19,830 bases of DNA. It comes from Candidatus Woesearchaeota archaeon (GTDB taxonomy: Archaea > Nanobdellota > Nanobdellia > SCGC-AAA011-G17 > UBA489). The notes under the pieces are model-generated. The model was not told the DNA's origin, did not search any database, and saw nothing but the letters and a program-made list of their open reading frames with translations. The translations under genes were made by a program, and so were the position numbers. This document shows positions 1 to 6,450 of the stretch, one piece after another. Where the stretch lies: NCBI GenBank assembly GCA_018658955.1, contig JABIPM010000042.1, forward strand, positions 1-19,830, in the 5' to 3' direction. Every line of letters begins with the position of its first letter. The first letter of the stretch is position 1.

Positions 1-201
1 TAAATTGGCTCTAAGTGTCTTTAAATTGGGCGTCGTTGATTGTTGAAGATTGTTGTTTAGTTCAATTACTCTACCTAAATAAGCTACAACCTTTTGTTTA
101 GGATGTTTCTTACTTCTTTTACGCCTTACAGATCTTACTAGATAAGCATATTTCTTTATTTCACCTTTAGAATTAATTCTTGATTTTACTCTAATAAACA
201 T
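1..201 (-). CDS. Partial small basic protein resembling a transposase N-terminus
   Basis: An open frame of 67 codons runs from ATG at 201 to the window edge without a stop, so the C-terminus is missing. It begins MFIRVKSRINSKGEIKKYAY and contains a very basic stretch (VRRKRSKKHPKQK) followed by VVAYLGRVIEL. The pattern of a short beta-rich start, basic loop and 'YLGR' resembles the N-terminus of IS1634-like transposases and of small stand-alone archaeal proteins of unknown function. I cannot tell which without the rest. A TTTATATA box on the minus strand (226-233) lies about 28 bp upstream of the ATG, as expected for a leaderless archaeal gene, which supports this start. Confidence 0.55.
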   Translation of the reverse strand, partial: MFIRVKSRINSKGEIKKYAYLVRSVRRKRSKKHPKQKVVAYLGRVIELNNNLQQSTTPNLKTLRANL

Positions 202-225
202 ATACCTATGGGCACTACAAATAAA

Positions 226-233
226 TATATAAA
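226..233 (-). promoter_or_regulatory. TATA box (TTTATATA) for the truncated gene at 1-201
   Basis: The minus-strand octamer TTTATATA is centred about 28 bp upstream of the ATG at 201. That is the spacing expected for a leaderless archaeal transcript. Confidence 0.5.
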
Positions 234-265
234 ATTATGTGGTAGCAAGGCTATAAATAGTTAGA

Positions 266-724
266 TCAAGAAGCTTTGGGCTTAGATTCTTCCTTTTCTT
301 CCTTCTTAGCTTCTTCTTTCTTCTTAATAGCTATCTTTGGAAGTGGTATGTGTGGAGGTAATCCTACTTGTTGAGATAAAGATAATGCTAAAACTCCACA
401 TTTTGAGAATACATAATTTACTAAATGTGAGGATAATTCTGGATTAATTTTTTTACCATTATCCCATTCTTTTAAAAGTTCATCTTTTTGTTTTTTAGTT
501 GTTAAAAAGAATAAATGTCCTTTAATGTCTATCTCTGCTATCTCTGGCAGATATTTAACACCATATTGAAATGAAAAATTGATCATTGCTTGATCATTCA
601 TATGAGATGGTAGTGATTCTTCTGCTACATCTACAAACTTAATGTTGTTTTTAGCCTCAGTATTACCTTGAATCTTACCTTTCTTCTCTATAGAGATTTT
701 ATCCATACTAAAGTTTACTATCAT
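266..724 (-). CDS. SecB-like protein with a Lys/Glu-rich tail
   Basis: The 152-residue protein has no signal peptide or membrane segment. Residues about 1-75 look beta-rich (FSMDKISIEKK; FSFQYGVKYLPEIAEIDIKG). A helical stretch (about 98-120, LVNYVFSKCGVLALSLSQQV) follows, then the proline motif GLPPHIPLPKI (121-131). This order of beta strands, long helix and Pro-containing loop resembles the SecB export chaperone, whose helix ends in a Pro-rich hydrophobic segment; SecB-like proteins have been reported in some archaea. The last 20 residues are almost only Lys, Glu, Ala and Ser and are probably disordered. SecB holds unfolded preproteins in the cytosol, so a chaperone role is inferred. It lies downstream of lonB but has its own TATA-like element. 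Assignment rests on pattern, not on a catalytic motif. Confidence 0.55.
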   Translation of the reverse strand: MIVNFSMDKISIEKKGKIQGNTEAKNNIKFVDVAEESLPSHMNDQAMINFSFQYGVKYLPEIAEIDIKGHLFFLTTKKQKDELLKEWDNGKKINPELSSHLVNYVFSKCGVLALSLSQQVGLPPHIPLPKIAIKKKEEAKKEEKEESKPKAS

Positions 725-773
725 TTCGAATTTGTGTAATTATTTCAGGTTATAAAACTTACTATTAAATGAA

Positions 774-781
774 ATATATAT
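774..781 (-). promoter_or_regulatory. TATA-like element for the SecB-like gene
   Basis: ATATATAT lies in the 85-bp gap after lonB. A start site about 26 bp downstream would give a leader of roughly 27 nt before the ATG at 724. No clear Shine-Dalgarno sequence is present. Confidence 0.35.
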
Positions 782-809
782 TCTAACTAGAAGAATTTGA
801 AAAATAAGC

Positions 810-2690
810 TCATCTATGATTAAATGAAATCTTTTTGAAAATATCCATTTTACCTTTCCAGTCCATTGCCTCTTTTAGGACTTCTTCTATTGATGAAACA
901 AATATCAACTCTACTTTTTTCTTTTGACTATCAGAGATTAACACATCTTCTTTGTTTGCTCTGGGAACAATTACTCGTTTAATACCTGCTTGGATTGCTG
1001 CCTCTATCTTTTGAGTCACACCACCAATGGCCAATACTTCTCCTCTAACAGAAAGAGACCCAGTCATTGCTGTATCTTGTCTTATTGGAATACCTTTTAG
1101 TGCAGAAAGAACCGCAGTTGCCACTGCAATAGATGCTGAATCACCTTCAACACCTCCTCCTGATGCAACTTGTAAAAATTGAATATAAATATCATATTTT
1201 TCTTTTATATCTTCTCCAAATAATTTTAAGATAATTGCTGAAACATTTTTTACTGCTTCTTTTGCAGTTTCACCCAGTTTTCCTGTTGCAATAAATTCTG
1301 CTTTTTTTCCGCCAGGTGTAACTTCAGATTCAATTGGTAATACTATTCCAGAATAATAAGAATCAGAACCTAAAACTGCAAGACCATTTACTCTTCCAAC
1401 TCTATTTCCTTTTGTTACAATCACTTCGTATTTCTTTTTGTTTGTTATGTATTTGTCTACAATTTGTTGTTCTAATGTTCTTGCTAATTTTTTTGCATTT
1501 TTAATATGATTTGATTCTACAAATTTAGATTTATCTTCTTTTGCTAAGTCTCCTGCAGCCCTTACTAAACCACCTAATTCTCTAAGTCTTAGTGTTAATT
1601 TATTTGAAACACCTGCTCTAACTCTTGCTTCTTGAATAATTTTATCCACTGCAGATTTAGTAAAGTGTGGAATTTTTTTGTCTTTGTTTACTTCTTGTGC
1701 TATGAACTTAGCAATCTTAAATCTATTAGTAGGATTATCTTCCATAGTACTGTTCATATTAACTTCATAACCATAACCTCTAATCCTAGATCTTAGTGCA
1801 GGATTCATTTTTTTAATTGTATCAAGTGTACCAGCTGCAACTAAAACAAAATCTGTAGGAACTTCTTCTGAATGAACCATTGCACCTGAAGATCTTTCTG
1901 ATTGACCAGTAATAGAATACTTTCGTTCTTGCATACAAGTAAGTAGCTCTTGTTGAGTTTTAGGAGATAAGTTACCTATTTCATCTACAAACAATACTCC
2001 TTTGTTTGCTTTGTGAATCATTCCAGGAACTAAACGCTCATATGCAGGAGTCCCTAATCCTCCAGATTGAAGAGGATCATGTAATACATCTCCAAGTAAT
2101 GCACCTGCCTGACTACCTGTAGCATCGATAAATGGAGCTTTTTGTTTTTTAGAATTATCAATTAATAATTTTGGAACTTTAACACCTTTCTTCATTTTTT
2201 TATTTAGATTCATAAATAAAATAAAAATTGCAACAAACATCATAGAAGTTATTAGTGAAGCTGCACCCATGATGTCACCATATTGTTTTCTAACCCACCA
2301 AGGAGATAATAATGAAATAATCAATAAGATATAAAAGAAAATTGTTTGCCCTCTAAATTGCTTCATAGATTCAATCTTAAATCTGTTAACTGTGGTAATT
2401 CCTTGACCTCTAGGTAAAGATTTTACAATTGGTCCATGTTCATCTGAAGGATTGTCAAAAGAGATTATATCTGGCAATTCGCTTTTTGGAAGAAGTTCTG
2501 CTAATGCCTGTCCAGTTAATGACTTTCCAGTTCCTGGTTCACCTATAAGGAGAACATTTCTTCTTTGCTTAGCTGCTTTTTTAATGATATTAATTGATTC
2601 ATCTTGACCTATTACTTGGTCAACTAGTCTCTCACTAATAGAAATCTCTTTAGTTGTTTTAAATTTTTTAATAATGCCAGAGTTAACCAT
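810..2690 (-). CDS. lonB: Archaeal membrane-anchored ATP-dependent protease LonB
   Basis: This AAA+ protease, anchored to the inner face of the membrane, degrades damaged and regulatory proteins. The 626-residue length is normal for archaeal LonB. Walker A GEPGTGKS is at about 50-57. Two membrane segments (about 117-130 and 141-162) are inserted inside the ATPase domain, the hallmark of LonB. Walker B GVLFVDEIG is at 231-239, and Arg residues near 300-302 fit the arginine finger. The C-terminal peptidase domain has the catalytic Ser518 in GVEGDSAS and Lys561 in TQKIEAA. Their 43-residue spacing matches the Ser-Lys dyad of characterised LonB. The gene begins 27 bp after the PRC-barrel gene and probably shares its promoter; no clear Shine-Dalgarno precedes the ATG. 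All key residues are intact. Confidence 0.97.
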   Translation of the reverse strand: MVNSGIIKKFKTTKEISISERLVDQVIGQDESINIIKKAAKQRRNVLLIGEPGTGKSLTGQALAELLPKSELPDIISFDNPSDEHGPIVKSLPRGQGITTVNRFKIESMKQFRGQTIFFYILLIISLLSPWWVRKQYGDIMGAASLITSMMFVAIFILFMNLNKKMKKGVKVPKLLIDNSKKQKAPFIDATGSQAGALLGDVLHDPLQSGGLGTPAYERLVPGMIHKANKGVLFVDEIGNLSPKTQQELLTCMQERKYSITGQSERSSGAMVHSEEVPTDFVLVAAGTLDTIKKMNPALRSRIRGYGYEVNMNSTMEDNPTNRFKIAKFIAQEVNKDKKIPHFTKSAVDKIIQEARVRAGVSNKLTLRLRELGGLVRAAGDLAKEDKSKFVESNHIKNAKKLARTLEQQIVDKYITNKKKYEVIVTKGNRVGRVNGLAVLGSDSYYSGIVLPIESEVTPGGKKAEFIATGKLGETAKEAVKNVSAIILKLFGEDIKEKYDIYIQFLQVASGGGVEGDSASIAVATAVLSALKGIPIRQDTAMTGSLSVRGEVLAIGGVTQKIEAAIQAGIKRVIVPRANKEDVLISDSQKKKVELIFVSSIEEVLKEAMDWKGKMDIFKKISFNHR

Positions 2691-2717
2691 TTTGAAATTA
2701 AATACTAGAAAGAGACT

Positions 2718-2981
2718 CTATAAAATGTCTTCTTCTGAAACAACTACAAAATCACCAATTGCAATAACTGCTGAATAAGGAATTGTTAAATTATTATGAT
2801 CATCTTTTTCTAAATCTAATCCTTCAGTGTATGTTGTAGGGTTTTTTAGAACAATTTCCATTAATTCTCCAGTTCTTACTTCAAAGGAGATATTTCCAAC
2901 TTCACCAAATCTTTTACCAGTTTTGGTTACTACAGTTTTACCTAGTAAATTTTTTGAATAATTTTTTTCTTCTTCAACCAT
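2718..2981 (-). CDS. PRC-barrel domain protein upstream of lonB
   Basis: This 87-residue protein is essentially one PRC-barrel (residues about 10-83). Strand motifs are LLGKTVVTKTGKRFGEVGNI, a variable middle with ELMEIVLKNP, and the C-terminal IPYSAVIAIGDFVVVSEEDI. The fold is a small beta barrel found in RNA-processing (RimM), photosynthetic reaction-centre and archaeal cell-division proteins, where it usually mediates protein contacts. The specific partner is unknown. It is the first gene of a unit with lonB (27-bp gap) and has a consensus TATA box just upstream. An adaptor or regulator of LonB is possible but only inferred from position. A second PRC-barrel gene lies at 18370. Confidence 0.85.
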   Translation of the reverse strand: MVEEEKNYSKNLLGKTVVTKTGKRFGEVGNISFEVRTGELMEIVLKNPTTYTEGLDLEKDDHNNLTIPYSAVIAIGDFVVVSEEDIL

Positions 2982-3007
2982 TTTCAGTATGATTAGCGTC
3001 TGGATGA

Positions 3008-3015
3008 TATATAAA
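3008..3015 (-). promoter_or_regulatory. Consensus TATA box for the PRC-barrel/lonB unit
   Basis: The minus-strand sequence is TTTATATA, preceded by a purine-rich stretch (AAAGA) that fits a BRE. It is centred about 30 bp upstream of the ATG at 2981, giving a transcript start about 4 nt before the start codon. It lies at the edge of the putative origin. Confidence 0.6.
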
Positions 3016-3152
3016 TCTTTTTGTATTGAAACTGTAATATTTGATTTTATAAAGGAGAGAGTGCTTTAAAAGCAATAATAAGGTATTTTATTTTAAAATA
3101 TGAATTATAAAAATTAAAAATTAATATATTTATTATTCCTTTGTTCTGATAG

Positions 3153-3177
3153 CCCCACACCATGATTTCCTATGGAA
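3153..3177 (-). promoter_or_regulatory. ORB-like element 1 (Orc1/Cdc6 binding box)
   Basis: Read on the minus strand, the dyad core TTCCATAGGAAAT is followed by a two-base variable gap, then TGGTGTG and a GGG end. Aligned without gaps to the box at 3411-3435, it is identical at nearly all positions (core TTCCAYAGGAAAT, then TGGTGTG). It resembles the archaeal ORB consensus, which has a TTCCA..GGAAA core followed by a G string. The G-rich end points away from the AT-rich segment. Confidence 0.75.
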
Positions 3178-3273
3178 TTATTAATTATTTTTGAAACTTT
3201 TCTCTTATGTTTCAATAGGTTAAGCCTTAAACCATTAAAGAAAGTAATTAGATTAATATATATTATTCAATAG

Positions 3274-3327
3274 TTATATTATATTATATTATTATATAAA
3301 TATTTTTATTATTTATTATTTATTATT
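3274..3327. other. Pure A/T stretch, likely duplex unwinding element
   Basis: These 54 consecutive bases contain no G or C and include tandem TATTA/TTATT-type units. They sit between the two inverted ORB-like boxes, within a broader AT-rich segment from about 3178 to 3400. This is the expected place for initial strand opening. Confidence 0.65.
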
Positions 3328-3410
3328 GAACATATATGTTTAAGATTATTAATTTTAATTTATTTTTAGTTAATTCTCGTATGTGAAAAAGGATTTTTTT
3401 GAAAAAAAGT

Positions 3411-3435
3411 TTCCACAGGAAATGGTGGTGTGAGA
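3411..3435 (+). promoter_or_regulatory. ORB-like element 2 (Orc1/Cdc6 binding box)
   Basis: The core TTCCACAGGAAAT is followed by a two-base gap and TGGTGTGAGA. It is the inverted partner of the box at 3153-3177. It ends 15 bp before the cdc6 TATA element, so initiator binding here could also autoregulate cdc6. Confidence 0.78.
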
Positions 3436-3450
3436 GGTTTTGATACTCAG

Positions 3451-3458
3451 AATATAAA
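3451..3458 (+). promoter_or_regulatory. TATA box (AATATAAA) for the cdc6-PolD operon
   Basis: Centred about 25 bp before the ATG at 3479, so transcription would begin at or beside the start codon (leaderless). No separate Shine-Dalgarno at useful spacing is visible. Confidence 0.55.
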
Positions 3459-3478
3459 TCTTTAAATAAAGTCCAGGA

Positions 3479-4708
3479 ATGAATATCAATATGGTTGATG
3501 TTAAAGATTTTCTAAGGGATTACGCAAAGAACGAAGGTTTATTCAAAAATAAAAAAGCATTACAATCTAATTATACCCCTTCAAATGTGCCTTATAGGGA
3601 TGAACAAATTGGGCAAGTTGCAAGTATTCTTGCACCTTCATTGCGTATGGAGAGACCTAGTAATCTATTTCTTTATGGAAAAACCGGTACTGGAAAAACT
3701 TTAGTTATTGGCCATGTATTGGAGAATATTCTTGAAGTTGCTAAAGAAGAAGGTTTGAATCTTAAAACAGTTTATCTTAACTGTAAACTTAAGAGAGTTG
3801 CAGATACAGAATATAGATTAATTGCTCAGATTGCAAGAGAACTTGGACAAGATATACCTGCGACTGGTCTACCTACAGACGAAGTTTACAAATTATTTGT
3901 TAAGTGCTTAGAAAAAGAAAAAATATTGTTGTTATTAGTTTTAGATGAGATTGATGAGGTAGTAAAAAATACAGGTGATAAAATTTTATATAATCTTACT
4001 AGAATTAATTCTGAATTAAAAGAAAGTGAAATATCTATTATTGGTATTAGTAATGATTTGATGTTTATAGATCAAGTTGATCCTCGTGTTAAGAGTAGTC
4101 TTGGTGAAGAGGAAATTGTTTTTCCTCCATATAATGCAATACAATTACAAAAAATATTACGTGAAAGAGCTGAGTTATCCTTTGAAAGTAAAATCATAGG
4201 TGAAGGAGTTATTGAGAAATGTGCTGCTTATGCTGCTAAAGAACATGGAGATGCTAGAAGAGCATTAGAACTATTAAGAGTTGCAGGAGAATTAGCGGAA
4301 AGAAATAATTCTGAACAGATTCTTGTTAAGTATATTGATAATGCTGAGGAAAAAATTGAAAGAGATAGGGTTGTAGATATTGTTTCTACACAACCTAAGC
4401 AATTCAAGATTACATTATTTAGTATTATACAGGTGTCTGATGAATATGCAAAGAAAAATGAAAGTGGTGATTTCTATACAGGAGATATATATGAAGTTTA
4501 CAAAAATAATTGTTTGAGTACTGGTACTAAACCTCTTACTCAAAGAAGGGTTGGAGATATTATTGCAGAACTTGATATGTCTGGAATAATTAATGCAAGA
4601 GTTATTAGTAAAGGCCGTTATGGTCGTACTAGAAGAATTTCATTAGCTGTTCCTGAAAATATTGTCAAAAAAATTGATTTAATGTTAAGGGAAGGTTTGG
4701 GATTATGA
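3479..4708 (+). CDS. cdc6: Orc1/Cdc6 replication initiator
   Basis: This AAA+ initiator binds ORB boxes, opens the origin and helps load MCM. It is 409 residues, the usual length. Walker A GKTGTGKT is at 67-74 and Walker B LVLDEID at 153-159. Sensor 1 GISND is at 189-193, and the arginine-finger region is DPRVKSSLG near 201-209. Sensor 2 GDARRALELLR is at 257-267. A C-terminal winged helix (about 300-400) contains QRRVGDIIAELDMSGI and a basic wing (KGRYGRTRRI) for DNA binding. The gene adjoins a candidate origin and overlaps the PolD small-subunit gene by 4 nt (ATGA). The linkage of cdc6 with PolD genes resembles that in Thermococcales. The ATG at 3479 fits the TATA spacing; Met5 is a less likely alternative. 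Confidence 0.97.
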   Translation: MNINMVDVKDFLRDYAKNEGLFKNKKALQSNYTPSNVPYRDEQIGQVASILAPSLRMERPSNLFLYGKTGTGKTLVIGHVLENILEVAKEEGLNLKTVYLNCKLKRVADTEYRLIAQIARELGQDIPATGLPTDEVYKLFVKCLEKEKILLLLVLDEIDEVVKNTGDKILYNLTRINSELKESEISIIGISNDLMFIDQVDPRVKSSLGEEEIVFPPYNAIQLQKILRERAELSFESKIIGEGVIEKCAAYAAKEHGDARRALELLRVAGELAERNNSEQILVKYIDNAEEKIERDRVVDIVSTQPKQFKITLFSIIQVSDEYAKKNESGDFYTGDIYEVYKNNCLSTGTKPLTQRRVGDIIAELDMSGIINARVISKGRYGRTRRISLAVPENIVKKIDLMLREGLGL

Positions 4709-6450
4709 ATGATGATGTTAAGAAAGAACGTCTTAAATCTTTCATGGATAAAGGATATTTATTATCTCCTGAAGTTTTTCATTTGAATGAATTTAAAAAT
4801 GAATTTCTCAATTTTATGAATACTAGGATTATTTCTAAAGAAAAACCATTAGTTATTGGTGGGGATCTTTATGATAGCGTTTCTAAAAAAGCAGTGTCTG
4901 GTGTTAACTGGTTGGAATTTGAAAAAAGTAAGGTTTTACATGAAAAAGGAAAAACTAAAAGATTGTATTTGTCTTTTTTAGAATTAATTACAGGTGAGGA
5001 AAAGAAGGAAGAAATTTCTACAGTTATTGAGCCTGTCACTGAAAAGAAAAAAATAATTAATTCTACAGATATTGAGCAACCAGTAGTTGTTAAAGAAACT
5101 AGTGAGATTGAAACTCCTCCAAAAACTATTGAGGTTGAGTCTAAAAATACTGTTCAAGAGTTAGTGGTCTCTGATCCAGAAGATAAATACCCTATGAAAC
5201 TTGTTAAAAACTTTGCTGAAGATGCAAAAATGAGGCAAGTAAAGGATTTTGTTTTCCATTACAAAAGTCGTTACGAAAAAATAAAAAACATGATTGCAGG
5301 TAGACAAGAAATGCAAAATGTGATTTCTATCAAAAGGGCATATGGGAAAGATAAAGGGGAATCTGTTGCATTGATGGGTTTAGTTTATGAAAAAAGAATT
5401 ACCAAAAAAGGAAACTTAATGATCAAATTAGAAGATCCTTCAGGAACCATTAATGTTATATTTGGTCCTAAGATTCAAGAGTCATCAGCAATATGTTTGG
5501 ATGAACTTATAGGCGTTGTAGGTACTACTAGTGAGGGTTTTATGTTTGCTACTGATTTAATCTATCCAGATATTCCAGAAAATAAAAAAGTTAAAACTTA
5601 TGGTGAAGATGTATGTGCTGCATTTATTTCAGATGTACATGTTGGAAGTAATATGTTTATTGAAGACAGGTTTTTGAAATTTATTGATTGGCTTAATGGG
5701 GAACATGAGGATCCTAACATGGTAGAATTAAGTAAGAAGGTTAAATTTTTATTTGTAGTTGGTGATGTAGTTGATGGTGTAGGTATTTATCCTGATCAAG
5801 ATAAAGAATTGACAATTCCTTCAATTAGAGGACAATATGATAGATGTGCTGAATTATTTGGGATGATTAGAAAAGATATTAAAATAATTTTATGCCCAGG
5901 TAATCATGATGCTAGGAGAATAGCAGAACCTCAACCAGCATTAGATCATTATGCTGAAAGTTTAAAATCTATTAGTAATATGACTCTTGTTTCAAATCCG
6001 GCTACTATTAACGTGTTGTCTAATGAAAATTTTGAAGGATTTAATATTTTGATGTATCATGGTTATAGTTATGATTATTATGCTGCAAATATTGAATCAA
6101 TCGCTCAAGAAGGTGGTTATGATAGAGGAGATTTGATAATGAAATATTTATTGAAGAAAAGGCATTTGGCTCCAGTTCATACTTCTACATTATTTGTTCC
6201 TACTCCTGAAGATGATCATCTTATTATTGACCAGGTACCCGATATATTTGCTTCTGGCCATATTCACAAAAGTAGTATTTCTAAATATAGGGGAGTTACA
6301 AATTTTGTAAGTAGTTGTTGGCAACATAAAACTGAATTTCAAGAAAGAGTCGGACACCATCCAGAATATTGTATGGTTCCTATTTTTAATTTTAAAACTG
6401 GAGATTCTTCTATGTTGGATTTTTCAGGAGGATTAAACAATGAATCTTGA
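4705..6450 (+). CDS. polB: DNA polymerase D small subunit DP1 (3'-5' exonuclease)
   Basis: DP1 is the proofreading nuclease subunit of the archaeal replicative polymerase PolD. The 581-residue protein has a small N-terminal helical domain (1-90) and a low-complexity acidic/basic linker (about 98-155). An OB-fold follows (about 195-290), then a calcineurin-like phosphoesterase domain (300-575). All metal-binding motifs are present: SDVHVGS (309-315), GDVVDGVG (353-360), GNHD (399-402), YHGYSYD (451-457) and SGHIHKS (518-524). Proofreading should therefore be active. The start codon overlaps the cdc6 stop (ATGA), implying coupled translation. The 3' end overlaps the DP2 gene by 11 nt and contains its Shine-Dalgarno. 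Confidence 0.97.
   Translation: MNDDVKKERLKSFMDKGYLLSPEVFHLNEFKNEFLNFMNTRIISKEKPLVIGGDLYDSVSKKAVSGVNWLEFEKSKVLHEKGKTKRLYLSFLELITGEEKKEEISTVIEPVTEKKKIINSTDIEQPVVVKETSEIETPPKTIEVESKNTVQELVVSDPEDKYPMKLVKNFAEDAKMRQVKDFVFHYKSRYEKIKNMIAGRQEMQNVISIKRAYGKDKGESVALMGLVYEKRITKKGNLMIKLEDPSGTINVIFGPKIQESSAICLDELIGVVGTTSEGFMFATDLIYPDIPENKKVKTYGEDVCAAFISDVHVGSNMFIEDRFLKFIDWLNGEHEDPNMVELSKKVKFLFVVGDVVDGVGIYPDQDKELTIPSIRGQYDRCAELFGMIRKDIKIILCPGNHDARRIAEPQPALDHYAESLKSISNMTLVSNPATINVLSNENFEGFNILMYHGYSYDYYAANIESIAQEGGYDRGDLIMKYLLKKRHLAPVHTSTLFVPTPEDDHLIIDQVPDIFASGHIHKSSISKYRGVTNFVSSCWQHKTEFQERVGHHPEYCMVPIFNFKTGDSSMLDFSGGLNNES
6426..6431 (+). promoter_or_regulatory. Strong Shine-Dalgarno (AGGAGG) for PolD large subunit
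   Basis: AGGAGG lies inside the 3' end of the DP1 gene, 8 nt before the ATG at 6440, and fixes that start. Most promoter-proximal genes here lack such a site, whereas internal operon genes have it. Confidence 0.75.

Larger units (their letters stand above)
2982..3478. other. oriC: Putative replication origin (oriC) next to cdc6
   Basis: This 497-bp gene-free region separates divergent lonB and cdc6 units. It holds two near-identical 25-bp boxes in inverted orientation (3153-3177 minus, 3411-3435 plus), matching the archaeal origin recognition box in both its dyad core and its G/T-rich tail. Between them lie 233 bp of extremely AT-rich DNA, including 54 bp of uninterrupted A/T (3274-3327). 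Archaeal origins are typically beside the orc1/cdc6 gene and pair ORBs around an AT-rich unwinding element, so layout, motif and location agree. The ends of the region also hold promoters for both flanking units. Confidence 0.82.

Noticed and set aside
3241..3330. TATTA/TTATT repeats as a CRISPR array or satellite
   Set aside because: Units are very short, irregular and without unique spacers; they fit an origin unwinding element.
3471..3480. Third ORB-like core (GTCCAGGAAT)
   Set aside because: It lacks two central bases of the core and the G/T-rich tail, and overlaps the cdc6 start.
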